Origin: Streptomyces sp. SirexAA-E
GTDB taxonomy: Bacteria; Actinomycetota; Actinomycetes; Streptomycetales; Streptomycetaceae
DNA length: 64,000 nt
Reading direction: 5' to 3'
NCBI RefSeq assembly: GCF_000177195.2
Contig: NC_015953.1
Coordinates: forward strand, 6,572,001 to 6,636,000
In this document: in pieces, positions 1-9,436 of the stretch
How positions within the stretch are numbered: the first letter of the stretch is position 1
How the letters are laid out: the number at the start of each line of letters is the position of its first letter
The notes under the pieces: model-generated
What the model was told of the DNA's origin: nothing
Databases searched by the model: none
Seen by the model: only the letters and a program-made list of their open reading frames with translations
Program-made: the position numbers and the translations under genes

Positions 1-415
1 ACGTGGACCCGGTGGCGGTCACGGACAGCGGGTCGACGACCGCCGACGCCTCGGGAGGCAGGGCGGGCGGGGACGGGGAGGACACGGAGGAGTCGGCGAG
101 GATCTGCCGGTTCTGCGTCGTCAGGGTGATCCGCCGGTCGGAGGTGTCCGCCAGCTCCCGTACGGTCTCCCCGACACCGTCCCAGGTGGCGTGCTCCGCC
201 GCGTAACCGAGCAGGGTGTCGAGGACCCGGGTGTCGGCGGCCAGGTTGCGGCCCTGTTCCTGCTCGATCGCCCCGGACGTCGTCTGCACCGCCAGCCAGG
301 CGGTCGCGGCGACCGAACAGGATGCCACCAGCGCCGACACGGCCAGCAGCCGCCCCAGCAGGCTCTTGCGCAAGGGCAGCCGCCGGCCGCCTCCGTACTC
401 AGCGCGCCGACGCAC
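1..415 (-). CDS. sensor histidine kinase, N-terminal part (runs off the window)
   Basis: Only the first ~137 codons lie in the window. The chosen GTG at 413-415 has AAGAAGG about 7 nt upstream and overlaps the end of the response-regulator gene by 17 nt. The frame then stays open to position 1. The peptide starts with an Arg-rich stretch, followed by a hydrophobic membrane segment (LLGRLLAVSALVASCSVAAT) and an extracellular sensor loop containing an EQEQGRNLAADTRVL stretch. This is the normal layout of a membrane kinase paired with an OmpR-type regulator. The catalytic HisKA/HATPase domains are beyond the edge, so the call rests on context plus topology. The stimulus is unknown. Confidence 0.75.
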   Translation of the reverse strand, partial: MRRRAEYGGGRRLPLRKSLLGRLLAVSALVASCSVAATAWLAVQTTSGAIEQEQGRNLAADTRVLDTLLGYAAEHATWDGVGETVRELADTSDRRITLTTQNRQILADSSVSSPSPPALPPEASAVVDPLSVTATGST

Positions 416-1121
416 GCGAAGCCTTCTTCGCCGGGTCCACGAGCTTGTAGCCGACGCCGAAGACGGTGAGCAGCCGGTCCGGACGCCGGGGCGCCTGCTC
501 GATCTTCTTGCGGAGGTTCATGATGTGCACGTCGACCGTCCGGCTGCTGATGTACCGGTCGAACCCGTGCAGTTCGGCGAGCAGCTGCTCGCGGGTGAAG
601 ACGCGTCCGGGCTCGGCCGCCATCGCCGCCAGGAGTCGGAACTCACCCGGGGTGCAGGTGATGCGTACGCCGTCCACCGCCACCTCGTGCCGCCGCGGGT
701 CGACGGCGAGCGCCCCCACCCGCACCACCGGGTCGTCCTGACGGTCCGCGTCCCGTCGGGTGCGCCGCAGAAGGGTGCGCACCCGGGCCATCAGCTCCCG
801 GGGGCTGTACGGCTTGGTCATGTAGTCGTCGGCGCCCAGGTCGAGCCCGAGCAGCAGATCGTCCTCCGTCGACCGGGCGGTCAGCATGAGGACCGCCAAC
901 TCCCGGCCCTCCGACCGCAGTACCCGGACCACGTCGAGTCCGTCGGCCCGCGGCATCATCACGTCGAGGACGAGCAGGTCCGGCTCACCCTGCCGGGCCT
1001 GCTCCAGCGCGGCGAGACCGTCGGCCACCACCGTGACCGCGTGCCCTTCACGTTCGAGGTAGCGGCGTACGAGCTCGGCCTGTTTCGCGTCGTCTTCCGC
1101 GACTATCACGTTTGCGCACAC
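399..1121 (-). CDS. OmpR/PhoB-family two-component response regulator
   Basis: Complete 240-residue transcription factor. The receiver domain (about residues 1-120) shows the acidic pair in VAEDDAKQ, the phospho-acceptor Asp in LLVLDVMMPRADG, and the conserved Lys in YMTKPYSPRELMARVR. A winged-helix DNA-binding domain (about 135-230) follows, with TPGEFRLLAAMA, VFTREQLLAELHG and the recognition-helix region SSRTVDVHIMNLRKKIE. Translation begins at GTG 1121; an alternative GTG lies four codons in. It is translationally coupled to the kinase gene that follows it. Phosphorylation by that kinase should control DNA binding. Targets cannot be told from the window. Confidence 0.93.
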   Translation of the reverse strand: MCANVIVAEDDAKQAELVRRYLEREGHAVTVVADGLAALEQARQGEPDLLVLDVMMPRADGLDVVRVLRSEGRELAVLMLTARSTEDDLLLGLDLGADDYMTKPYSPRELMARVRTLLRRTRRDADRQDDPVVRVGALAVDPRRHEVAVDGVRITCTPGEFRLLAAMAAEPGRVFTREQLLAELHGFDRYISSRTVDVHIMNLRKKIEQAPRRPDRLLTVFGVGYKLVDPAKKASRASAR

Positions 1122-1659
1122 GGGGACGATCGTAGGGGAGCCGGGGCGGCCCGCCGGGAGCAGGCCGCCCCACCGCTCCCGAGCGTGCCGTCAGGCCGGG
1201 CGGATCGTCTCCTCGCCCAGGACCGCGGCCTCCTTCTCCCGGCCGAGGGCCGGCACCTCCCGTCGGCAGGCTTCCAGCGCGGCCGCGGCAGTTCGAACCG
1301 CCTCGGCTCGGACACGTCCATCCGCCGGGCCGCATCGGGCACTTCGGTCACGACGGTCAGATGTGTCTCCGGGGCGCGGGCACCGACGTGGCGTAGTCCA
1401 GCAGCGCTTGGGCCGCCGGGGAAGATGGACCGCCGGGCTGGCACACGGTAGGCGTCGATCTGCTCATGGACGGTGATCGTTCCGGAACCGAGCAGCAGGA
1501 TCCGCCTGCCCTGCGGGCACCGGCCCGGTCCCGATCTACGCGGGAGTCGCCCGAAAGCCCTGACAGGGACCGGCCACACGCACCCCAAGGTCATGATCCC
1601 CGCCTCTCGGGCAATGGCACGACAACGCCATGGGGGAGGGGCCGGAAGGCGGGAGCACG
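1122..1659. other. no intact gene; possible decayed coding remnants
   Basis: I find no gene here that I can name. On the minus strand, short pieces look codon-like but lie in different frames. One piece ends at a TGA at 1191-1193 and reads AEAVRTAAAALEACRREVPA near its end. Another, around 1390, reads PAAQALLDYATSVPAP. They may be debris of one regulator-like gene broken by frameshifts, but no family is recognisable. Confidence 0.3.
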
Positions 1660-2021
1660 GTGTTCACCATCAGCAAGGACTTCCATTTCTCCGCCGGCCA
1701 TGTGCTGGACCGGCTTCCGGGCACGATCCGTGCGCCCGGATGCACGGCCACGACTGCATCGTGGTGCTGGAGCTGTCCGCCGAGGACGAAGACCGCACGG
1801 ACAGCGGCTTCGTGAGGGACTTCTGTGAGCTGTCGGTGTTCAAGGCGTGGGTGGACGCAGCCCTCGACCACCGGCACCTCAACGAGGCCATCGCGGGTCT
1901 GCCTCCGTCGGCCGAGAACCTCGCCAGGTGGATCTTCGACACCTGGGCGGGCCAGTTCCCTGAACTCGGTGCGGTGAAGGCATCGGAAACGCCGAAGACC
2001 TGGGCGGTCCACCGGCCGTGA
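1660..2021 (+). pseudogene. queD: 6-carboxytetrahydropterin synthase (QueD/PTPS family), frameshifted
   Basis: QueD/6-pyruvoyl-tetrahydropterin synthase homologues convert dihydroneopterin triphosphate in 7-deazapurine or pterin synthesis. From GTG 1660 one frame reads FTISKDFHFSAGHVLDRLPG, with the first zinc His in FSAGH. The rest of the enzyme continues in a different frame: CARMHGHDC (catalytic Cys and two zinc His), then GFVRDFCELSVFKAW, DHRHLNEA, SAENLARWIF and the terminal VKASETPKTWAVHR. All diagnostic motifs survive, but a single missing base within the GGG at about 1719-1721 separates them. Either the gene is recently inactivated or the base is a sequencing error. No other queuosine or deazapurine genes are adjacent. 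Confidence 0.8.
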
Positions 2022-2087
2022 CCGAGGGGCCGGTGTCCCTCGGCGCTGTCTGTCGGACGGGGGAGACACCGACCGCAGCCGGTTCGG

Positions 2088-4079
2088 TCAGCCGGCCGTC
2101 GTGAGGCCGCCCGACGCCAGCCGGTCGTTCAGGTCACGGCTGAGCGACGTGCCGAGCGAGCCGGACCGGGCCAGGAGGCGCTGGAACGACGTGATCCGGC
2201 GAAAGATTTCGCTGTACGGCGTCTGCTCCTCCAGCGGGAGCTGGAGGACCGCCAGACGTCTCACGTCCACCCGGGACGAGGCCGACGCGTGGGTCCCCGC
2301 ATGGCGGCCGTTGGCCGGGGCCCTCAGGCACCCGGCGAGGAAGTGGGCGTCCAGCTTGTGCGGGTCCACGCGCAACGCGAAGAGCTGTGACCCCAGGGCG
2401 ACCGGCGGCCCCTCGTGCACCCACGCGTCGAACGCGCGGACCACACCGGCCACGACGACGTCACCCTCCTCCGCGATCGTCTGGTGCTCGCCACCCGCGA
2501 GCCAGGCGCTGGGCACGCCGTCCAGCAGAAGGTCCGGGACGGTGAGAAGAGGAATCGATCGTTCTCGCGGGTCGCGGAAGACCTCCGCCGACTCGGAGGG
2601 CTGCGTCCCCGGCCGTAGCGAGAGGGCGCCGGCCTTGACCAGATCGCCTACCGTCGTGGAGGACTGTCGGCCCCCTGCGGGCGATCGGGCGGTGTCCAGG
2701 GAGGCGAAGGACCGACTCAGCTCCCGCAGCGAGGCCAAGGCGTCACCCAGCTCGCTCCAGCGATCGGCCGACTCCTTGCCGCGCACCTCGGGCCGAGCCG
2801 CCACGTACCGGCCGGGTGTCACGTCGACCTCGTCGTCCAGGAGGTCGAGCAGCGGAACCCGGACCGCCCCGTGCGGCAGTTCGGACGCACCGTCCAGGCC
2901 GTCGAGCGAGGTGAGAGCCAGCGACTCGATAGCCTCCCAGTCCGGACCCCGGCCACCGGGCCCCGTGTGCGCGGACGCGTCGACCAGCAGCGCGTCGTCG
3001 CCGCTGCCGCCCGTACGCTCGTCTCCTGCGCGCAGGATCCACAGCTGGAGCGACACGCTGTGCGGCTGGGCGCAGCCCGGCGGCAGCGCCACCACGGCGC
3101 GCAGCACCCCGTGCCTGAGCAGCGACCCCCGGATGCGTCGGCCTGCCCGTCGAGAGGCCACAGCCGGGGGCAGGACCACCACGGCGGTTCCGCCCGACCG
3201 CAGACGGGCCAGCAGGTGCTGCACCCAGGCGAGTTCCGGTTCGGTGCGGGGCGGAAGCCCGTGGACCCACCGCGGGTCGGTGGCGAGCTCTTCGTAACCC
3301 CAGTCCCGCTCGTTGAACGGTGGATTGCAGAGGGCGATGTCGGCCCTGAGATCCGGGTACGGATCGTCGCGGAGAGAGTCGACGGCGGTGATCCGGGTCC
3401 GTACGTCCCGTTCGTCACCGGCGAACGCGAGCCGTGCCTCGGCCAGCTCGGCCAGCGCGCTGTCGATCTCGCACCCGTACAGCTCCACACCGCCCGAGGC
3501 CTGTCCGGCCGCCGCGGACAGGAGGTGGCCCGAGCCGCAGGCGGGATCGAACACGGTCGAGGTCTTCTGTCCCCACGCGGTGCGCGTGCGCAGCGCTATG
3601 CGGGCCATCAAGGTGGCCAGGCGGGCCGGGGTCGCGCTGATCTGACGTACGTGCGCGTCCAGCCAGCGTTGCAGCAGGAACTCGAACGTGTGCGTGGTCC
3701 CCTCACGCCTGCCGAGCTCGACTGTCTCCGCCACGAGAGCCCGTGCTTCCGCGGAGAGAGGCCGGGAAGGGGCGCGGGAGCGCTTGCCGCGCATACGGTG
3801 CCCCGCGTACGCGATGGCCAGACCCGCCTCGTCCCGGCCGGCCAGCGTCTCGAACCTGGGCCACAGCAGCTCCAGGCCCCCGGCCTCGTTCAGCTTGTCG
3901 TTGTCGCGTAGCCACTGCTCCACCTCGGTCAGCGCGAACTGCGGCTTGACGTCGGTGCCGCCGATACGTGCCGGGAAGGTGTCGTGCCGGCGGCGCCAAT
4001 TGCTGACCGCGGCCCGACCCACCCCGGCGATCCGCGCGATCTCGGCCAGGCTGACCGGCACGGTTCCGGGGGACGTCAT
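2088..4079 (-). CDS. N6-adenine DNA methyltransferase with N-terminal helix-turn-helix and target-recognition-like C-terminus
   Basis: 663-residue protein. ATG 4079 is preceded by GGAG at 6 nt; the in-frame TTG four codons upstream overlaps that RBS. Residues ~9-30 form a helix-turn-helix (SLAEIARIAGVGRAAVSNWR). The middle carries the N6_Mtase fold with the SAM-binding motif FDPACGSGHLL near residue 175 and catalytic NPPF near 250. The C-terminal third resembles a type I S-subunit half (LLTVPDLLLDG..., a long recognition segment, then a coiled region). It should methylate adenines at a specific site. No restriction nuclease is immediately linked; the GmrSD-like gene 2 kb away is the only candidate partner. 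It may be an orphan epigenetic methylase. Confidence 0.85.
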   Translation of the reverse strand: MTSPGTVPVSLAEIARIAGVGRAAVSNWRRRHDTFPARIGGTDVKPQFALTEVEQWLRDNDKLNEAGGLELLWPRFETLAGRDEAGLAIAYAGHRMRGKRSRAPSRPLSAEARALVAETVELGRREGTTHTFEFLLQRWLDAHVRQISATPARLATLMARIALRTRTAWGQKTSTVFDPACGSGHLLSAAAGQASGGVELYGCEIDSALAELAEARLAFAGDERDVRTRITAVDSLRDDPYPDLRADIALCNPPFNERDWGYEELATDPRWVHGLPPRTEPELAWVQHLLARLRSGGTAVVVLPPAVASRRAGRRIRGSLLRHGVLRAVVALPPGCAQPHSVSLQLWILRAGDERTGGSGDDALLVDASAHTGPGGRGPDWEAIESLALTSLDGLDGASELPHGAVRVPLLDLLDDEVDVTPGRYVAARPEVRGKESADRWSELGDALASLRELSRSFASLDTARSPAGGRQSSTTVGDLVKAGALSLRPGTQPSESAEVFRDPRERSIPLLTVPDLLLDGVPSAWLAGGEHQTIAEEGDVVVAGVVRAFDAWVHEGPPVALGSQLFALRVDPHKLDAHFLAGCLRAPANGRHAGTHASASSRVDVRRLAVLQLPLEEQTPYSEIFRRITSFQRLLARSGSLGTSLSRDLNDRLASGGLTTAG

Positions 4080-4345
4080 CGGGATCTCCAAGGGCTGGCA
4101 GACGTGAGAACGAGGACCACTCGGACCACTCCGACGCCGAGGCTACTACGCCATTGACTTGGTTCACAGCACGGTTCCGACGGCGGGCGCCTACCGAAGA
4201 CGGCCGACCGGGTATGGGTGGCGCCGTGGGACGCGAAGACCTCCGCGCGGTGAGTTCCCGGACAGGCTCCCACCGCACCGGAGGCCTTCGTCATGCGCAG
4301 GGCCTGCCGAGTGTCGACAACCCTCGTGACCGGTACGCCTGAGGG

Positions 4346-5224
4346 TCAGCCGGCCCAGACCTCGGCGTCGTCGGCCGGGACGGTGGTGGCGAGCTTCAAC
4401 TCCTTGCGGGCGGGAACCGTCTTCGTCGGGTCGATGCCGTTGAAGGCCAGGTCGTAGGCGACGTAGAAGGCGTCCGTGTCCTTGGCGGAGGCCGCCTTCT
4501 TCCACGCCTCGGCGGCTTCCTCGAGCTGCGTGCGCAGCTTGACGGTCTCCGGCTGCTGGATGCCCTTCAGCGACGCGAGGTGGGTGTCGAGGGCGGTACC
4601 CACGGCCTTGGCCTGCTTCTTGTAGCCGTCGAAGTCGTCCTCGACGCTCTCCGCCTCGGGCTGGTTCGCCCACAGCGTCTCGTAGAGGGCGTCCGCGCCC
4701 TTGAGGTACGCGAGCTGGTCGGCGTTCAGATCGGCGGACTTCAGGGAACCGGAGAACGTGCCCTTGTCCTTGGCGTATGTGCAGCTCACCGCCCGGTCGC
4801 CGGTCTTCCAGCTCTCGCTGGTGGGGAAGTAGTAGAAGAGGTCGACGCCCTCCGGGACGCTCCAGGTGTCAGCGATGAACGCCTGTGCCACGGCGGGGCA
4901 CCGCTCGTCCGCGATCTGGGTGGCGCCGTCCTCACCGGGGTACTTCGACTCGCCTTCGATCTTGAACTCGCCGACGACCTGCCCCTGGTGGGCCTCGTCG
5001 CAGGGCACGATCTCGACGCTGAACTCCTCGGTGTCGGTCACCCCGCTGTTCGGGTTGTAGCAGTCGCCGGTGTCGAGCGAGAAGACCGACCGCTGGCGCA
5101 CCGCCTTCTTCGCGCCCGACTTGGCTTCCTCGACGATGTCGGCGCATCCCGTCGCTCCGACTGCCAGGAGGACGACGACGGCAGCTATGGAGCGCAGGGA
5201 ACGGGACTGGGCACCGAAAGACAT
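4346..5224 (-). CDS. lipoprotein with septum-formation-type domain
   Basis: 292 residues. The N-terminal signal ends in a lipobox (LLAVGATGC), so the mature protein should be anchored to the outer face of the membrane. Residues ~45-150 match the Septum_form pattern: FSLDTGDCYNP, then VEIVPCDEAHQGQVVGEF, ERCPAVAQAFI and AVSCTYAK, with paired Cys likely forming disulfides. The C-terminal half is predicted helical and Lys/Ala rich. A GAGGA element lies about 10 nt before ATG 5224. Family members are widespread in actinomycetes, but their biochemical role is not established. Confidence 0.85.
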   Translation of the reverse strand: MSFGAQSRSLRSIAAVVVLLAVGATGCADIVEEAKSGAKKAVRQRSVFSLDTGDCYNPNSGVTDTEEFSVEIVPCDEAHQGQVVGEFKIEGESKYPGEDGATQIADERCPAVAQAFIADTWSVPEGVDLFYYFPTSESWKTGDRAVSCTYAKDKGTFSGSLKSADLNADQLAYLKGADALYETLWANQPEAESVEDDFDGYKKQAKAVGTALDTHLASLKGIQQPETVKLRTQLEEAAEAWKKAASAKDTDAFYVAYDLAFNGIDPTKTVPARKELKLATTVPADDAEVWAG

Positions 5225-5872
5225 GAGTTGTGCATCCTCAACGGGAGAAATGGCGAACAGGTGTGCGCATCGTATGGCACGCCTGTGACGGAAGTGTGAG
5301 CAGCTACCTCCGCTTACTCGGAGGTGGCCGGACGGTGAAGTCCGGGCCGCCTCCCCGAACGGCGCCGCCGCGGGCGGGTGTTCGGGAGACGCCGAGTGTC
5401 CGAGAGGGTGCCACTGTCCAGTGAAGCATACGTGTGAACTCAGTCAATAGTCGACACGTTGGATCGCATCGAAGCGGGACGGGGTGCGCGGTGCCGTGTG
5501 TCCCTGGTCCGGCGCGTGACCGACCGGGCCCGTATGAGCGGACGGGGCCCGGTCGGCGGCCGGTCGGCGGTGGGTGGCGCGGCCGCCGACCTCCGGTCAT
5601 GCGCCAGGTCCCGACAACCAGGTCGACGGGCGCGGGGCACATGCCCGGAGGGGCGTTCCGCCGGACGCCGTCAGGGGAACTCAAGGGCATGGCCCACCGC
5701 TTCCTGCCCCGGGACCGGCACGACTGGCTGGGCGGCCGACGCGTACCGGGTCACCGGACCGTGTCCGCCCCGGCGCCCTGCGGGACCTGGCCACCGACAC
5801 CAGCCGCGCGGCGGACCTCGGACAGCCGGCTCGCCGCAGGTCCGCAGGTCCGCAGGGCCACACCGGTCCGGA
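5225..5872. other. long intergenic stretch
   Basis: About 650 bases with no convincing gene on either strand; ORFs here lack family motifs. The only clear structure is the hairpin at 5521-5555. On the minus strand TTGACT at about 5446 could be a -35 element for the downstream lipoprotein, but no good -10 is spaced correctly. Confidence 0.4.
5521..5555. terminator. GC-rich hairpin, possible terminator
   Basis: CGACCGGGCCC and GGGCCCGGTCG form an 11-bp perfect stem with a 13-nt loop. It has no T-run, as is usual in Streptomyces. It lies about 320 nt downstream of the minus-strand gene fragment at 5873-6247. Confidence 0.4.
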
Positions 5873-6247
5873 TCAGAAGGGCTTCGACTCCAGGTGGTAC
5901 GTCGTGTCGACCCAGAAGCCGCTCGTCGCCCTGCCCTTGATCTCCGACGCGTAAGCGCCGGGAATCAGCGGCCCGATGCCGCCCCAGACGCCCCACGCGT
6001 AGCGCTGGGTCCCGCCCCTCATGAAGGGTGCGGTGAGCTCCCGCAGGGGCAGTGGCAGGCCGTTGAGAGACGCGGTCGCCTCTGCCACGGCCAGGGACCG
6101 AGGGGTCCTCGCACAGGAGCGGGGGTGCTGCATGTTGAGCACCGGGAAGAACACCGGCCGGCCCGCCGGTACCGCCCAGCGCCGCACCACATCAGAGGGC
6201 TCTGTGCCGACCACACGGGCTGGGCTACGACGCACCGAAACGTGCAC
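5873..6247 (-). pseudogene. C-terminal fragment of a conserved actinomycete hypothetical protein
   Basis: The last ~100 residues look like real protein, with segments RWAVPAGRPVFFPVLNMQ, ATASLNGLPLPLRE, YAWGVWGGIGPLIPG and SGFWVDTTYHLE. I recognise this C-terminal pattern from larger actinomycete proteins of unknown function. The upstream ~25 codons of the open frame do not look related, and only 54 bases separate it from the next gene, so the N-terminal half appears lost. The true 5' limit of homology is probably near 6185. Confidence 0.5.
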
Positions 6248-6301
6248 ACCGGGCAGCGCACACCGGGAATGCGCACACCGGCAATCGCGTGCCCCAAGCC
6301 G

Positions 6302-8857
6302 TCAGAGACCGCCGGGCAGGCCGAGGGCCGCCGTGTGGACGAACCATTCCAGTACGCCGTCGATCTCCTCCGCGTGCTCGGCGAAGACGCTGAGCGGGAA
6401 GGACGGGCGCAGTTCCAGCTTGGCTTCCGACAGGGTGATCCCGTCGATCTCGTTGAGGCGCCGCAACAACGCGCGCCGCTGCTCCACGTCGTCGAACGGG
6501 CTGCGGTCCTTGAGGTACTGGAAGACGACCTCGACGGTGCCGGAGACGGGGTAGAGACCGAACGGCCACATCACGCGCGAGTCGACGGACGTGCCCACGT
6601 CCAGCATCGGGAAGCAACTCGTCTCCTCGGACCGGCCGTAGGTGACGTAACCGCCCTGCCTGCGCCAGAAATCGAGTGAGGACAGAAGACCGGCCGAGGC
6701 CTCCGGCCAGTGCCGCCTCAGCTGCCCCCGGAAGCGTTCGGCCGCCTCGGTGTTCTCGCCGTCCGGCAGCGGATCGCCCGGCGCAGGCCTCGCTACGTCC
6801 TTGCCGAGGAGCGTGGCCAGTTCGGCCGCGGTCAGGCGCTGCGAGCGGTGAGCCCGGCCCAAGGAGTCGAACCGTACCCCCTCCGCCGCCAGCAGTTCCT
6901 GCGGAGGCCGCCTGTCGCTGCCGTCGACCCGACGGAAGCCCGCCGAGACCCTGCCGTCGGCCGTGAGGACCCGGTGGGCGCCGATCACCGCAGGGTTCGC
7001 CGCCAGATGGCCGCCGACGGCCACCGGATGACTGCCGATCAGTTCCGCCACGTCTCCGTACGTCGTCCAGGAACCGCTGGGCAACGCGACGAGAGCGGCC
7101 CGCAGCTCCGCCCAGCCCGCCCACTCCTCACCGGCCGGGCGGACCGAGGCGCCACCGACCGGGCCGGGCCACAGTCCGACCGCCCGTTCCGACAACCGGT
7201 CCGCGCGGGCCAGGATCTCCGCCTTGCCCCAGCGCCCGGACGCGGCGATCTCCAGATTCATCCGCAGAGCGCTGGAGTCGAGGATCTGCTGCTTGCGCTC
7301 GAAAGGACTGTTGGAGAGCTTCGAGTTGTCTCCCGTGAGGGTGAGGTTGCCGAGCGTGTGCACCAGGAGATCATGCAGCTCCTGGGGGGTCTGGCCGTCC
7401 TCGGTCTCGTCGGCGAGCTGGTCGAACCACGCCTGGGTGGGCCGCTGCGGTAGGACGTGCTCCACACTGAGGGACGCCTTGGCGAAGTCCACGGGCTCGG
7501 TCGGCCGGTAGCTCTCCTCCAGGCGACGCAGGATGTAGCCCCGCTGGGGCGGGCGGCCACTCCAGTAGAACGGTTTGCCGCGCATCGCGTCCCGCAACTC
7601 GTCGTCGCTCGGCCACCTGCGGCGCCTGCCGGACAGGAACCGGCGCACGGCCTCGGCCGCGGAGCGGTCCGTCTCCAGCTCCTTGGGCGCCTCCATGAAG
7701 ATCCGGTTGAGGTTCGTGGTCGGCGTCTGGCAGATGAGGCGCCTCACCAGGTACGACTCGACGTAGAGCAGCGCCTCGGCGGCGTCCTCGGGAGTCGTGT
7801 CGCCCGTGTCCACCAGGCCGAGGAGATGCAGGGCCAGCGGGTAGTGGGTCTGGCCGCCCCACGCGGTGAGCCGTTCCAGCATCCCGCGCAGTGCGGGAGA
7901 CGGCTCCCGGTGCGGCTCGATGACGCGGAGGAACCGCGTGCCCCGCTCGGCCAGTTCGGCGATCTCGTGGTGCAGCGCCTCCTCGTCGCTCGCGAGCGGC
8001 TGGAGCCGCTTCTGCTGCTCCCGGTAGATCTCGCTCTGCTTCGCGGTGTGGTGACCCCGCACGATCAGGTCCAGCCAGACGAGCAGCTCCAGGTTCTTGG
8101 GGCCGAGGCTCTGCTGCATGGGCAGCCACAGCTCCTGGTAGACCCGCTCGCCACGGTTCCGCAGGAGTGAGAACACGTAGTTGCGGAGCAGGTCGCTCTG
8201 GCTGAGCCCGACACCCGTGTTGTTGATCGACTCGAAGATGCGGTACACGTTGTCGCCGTGCTCGGCGGTGATCTCGACGATCGACAGCAGGTCCTTCAGC
8301 ACCGTTTCGACCGTGGCCACCCACTGGTGGCCGTCGGCGCCCTCCCTGCCCTCGGCGAGCACACCGCGGAAGTACCGGTACGCCCCGCCGATGCTGTCGC
8401 CGCCTCCGGCCTGCGGGCGGGACCCCACGCACGAGGTGTACGCCTCCCGGTCGGCCTGCGTGGGCAGCAGGCGGTAGTGGTCGAGGCCCTCGTGGAACTC
8501 GTTGACGAGGATCTGCCGATGCACACGGTCGGCGGCACGCGGGTCGCCGCACTCCTTGTAGTGATCGCGTAACGCGGTGAACGCCAGCATCAGCGTGGTC
8601 AACCGCTGTTGGCCGTCCACGACGAGCCACCTCTGCACACCGCCCGCCTGGAGCCGGCCGGGATCGAGCACGACGGACCCGAGGAAGTGCGGCGTCGAGT
8701 CCTGCCCGGACAGGTGCCGGTCCACCAGCTCGCCGACGTCCTCCCAGAGACGCCGCAGCTGTTCCTCCCCCCAGCTGTACGTCCGCTGATACAGCGGGAC
8801 TTGGAACTGCTTCTCCCCCTGGACGAGCTTGAGGAAGGTGATCTCCTGGGCGCGCAT
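6302..8857 (-). CDS. GmrSD-type DUF262/DUF1524 nuclease fused to an alkyltransferase-like (MGMT/ATL) domain
   Basis: 851 residues; ATG 8857 is preceded by AAAGGAAG. The N-terminal DUF262 (GmrS-like, about 10-270) shows VPLYQRTYSWGEEQLRRLW and the nucleotide-binding motif VVDGQQRLTTLML. DUF1524 (GmrD-like HNH, about 455-520) shows SVEHVLPQRP and HTLGNLTLTGDNSKLSN. An MGMT/ATL fold follows (about 585-660; SGSWTTYGDVAELIG, then NPAVIGAHRVL). Alanine occupies the position of the reactive Cys of PCHR, so it should bind but not repair DNA. About 150 C-terminal residues (GGYVTYGRSEETSCFPMLD onward) are unassigned. GmrSD proteins cleave modified phage DNA (type IV restriction). One in-frame TTA codon lies at 8570-8572. 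Confidence 0.88.
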   Translation of the reverse strand: MRAQEITFLKLVQGEKQFQVPLYQRTYSWGEEQLRRLWEDVGELVDRHLSGQDSTPHFLGSVVLDPGRLQAGGVQRWLVVDGQQRLTTLMLAFTALRDHYKECGDPRAADRVHRQILVNEFHEGLDHYRLLPTQADREAYTSCVGSRPQAGGGDSIGGAYRYFRGVLAEGREGADGHQWVATVETVLKDLLSIVEITAEHGDNVYRIFESINNTGVGLSQSDLLRNYVFSLLRNRGERVYQELWLPMQQSLGPKNLELLVWLDLIVRGHHTAKQSEIYREQQKRLQPLASDEEALHHEIAELAERGTRFLRVIEPHREPSPALRGMLERLTAWGGQTHYPLALHLLGLVDTGDTTPEDAAEALLYVESYLVRRLICQTPTTNLNRIFMEAPKELETDRSAAEAVRRFLSGRRRRWPSDDELRDAMRGKPFYWSGRPPQRGYILRRLEESYRPTEPVDFAKASLSVEHVLPQRPTQAWFDQLADETEDGQTPQELHDLLVHTLGNLTLTGDNSKLSNSPFERKQQILDSSALRMNLEIAASGRWGKAEILARADRLSERAVGLWPGPVGGASVRPAGEEWAGWAELRAALVALPSGSWTTYGDVAELIGSHPVAVGGHLAANPAVIGAHRVLTADGRVSAGFRRVDGSDRRPPQELLAAEGVRFDSLGRAHRSQRLTAAELATLLGKDVARPAPGDPLPDGENTEAAERFRGQLRRHWPEASAGLLSSLDFWRRQGGYVTYGRSEETSCFPMLDVGTSVDSRVMWPFGLYPVSGTVEVVFQYLKDRSPFDDVEQRRALLRRLNEIDGITLSEAKLELRPSFPLSVFAEHAEEIDGVLEWFVHTAALGLPGGL

Positions 8858-9436
8858 GCGCTTCCTTTCCGGCCGGGTACCGCCGATGTGAGGCGATGGG
8901 TCCCGGCGGCAGGGAAACCTTGGCAGTCGTCGTGAACTCGGTCAACGCGGGCCCGGCGGGCCGGAGTGAGTGGCATGATGCCCTTCCCCTGGTGGGCGGG
9001 CAGTGGCCCAGACACGTCCTTCGCGCGGGCCGGCTCAGGCCCCAGGTGATCCCGGCCGGGTGATCAGCCGTCAGCCGAGTTCAGCCTTCCAGGTCACCTC
9101 GGGTGGCCGACGAAAGGCTGCGGCCGGTGACGTCCGCGGGCACGCGGTAGTACTCCGCGGGGCGCGCGGATCGGCGCCCAGCATGTGTGCGTACCCGGAC
9201 GCCGCCTCGGCGTCGTCGAGCAGCGGCTCCAGCCGTGCGGCGAGGGCCCTGCCCGCGTCCGCGACGCCCCGCGCTTTCGGCCCGGCGTCCACCAGCACCT
9301 GCACCGCGATGAGCAGCGCCGTGGTCCGAGGGCCGTACCGGTTCCCTTGAAGCGCACCGCGACGCCGTCCCTGGCGTCCCGCAGGCCCGCCGGGTGCGGC
9401 CCGACCTGACGGGGCCCGGTGGTGGCGGGCCGGGCG
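8858..9436. other. mostly non-coding stretch with a degenerate minus-strand ORF
   Basis: A minus-strand reading frame (about 9071-9340) has codon-like sequence: NRYGPRTTALLIAVQVLVD, then RALAARLEPLLDDAEAASGY, ending at 9071. Its likely beginning, LRDARDGVAVRF, lies in another frame just upstream. This looks like a small gene broken by a frameshift near 9345. I do not recognise the family, and no intact gene covers this stretch. Confidence 0.35.

Noticed and set aside
1106..1594. 162-residue minus-strand ORF upstream of the response regulator
   Set aside because: No RBS, no family; codon-like pieces are split over different frames, so it is recorded only as possible debris.
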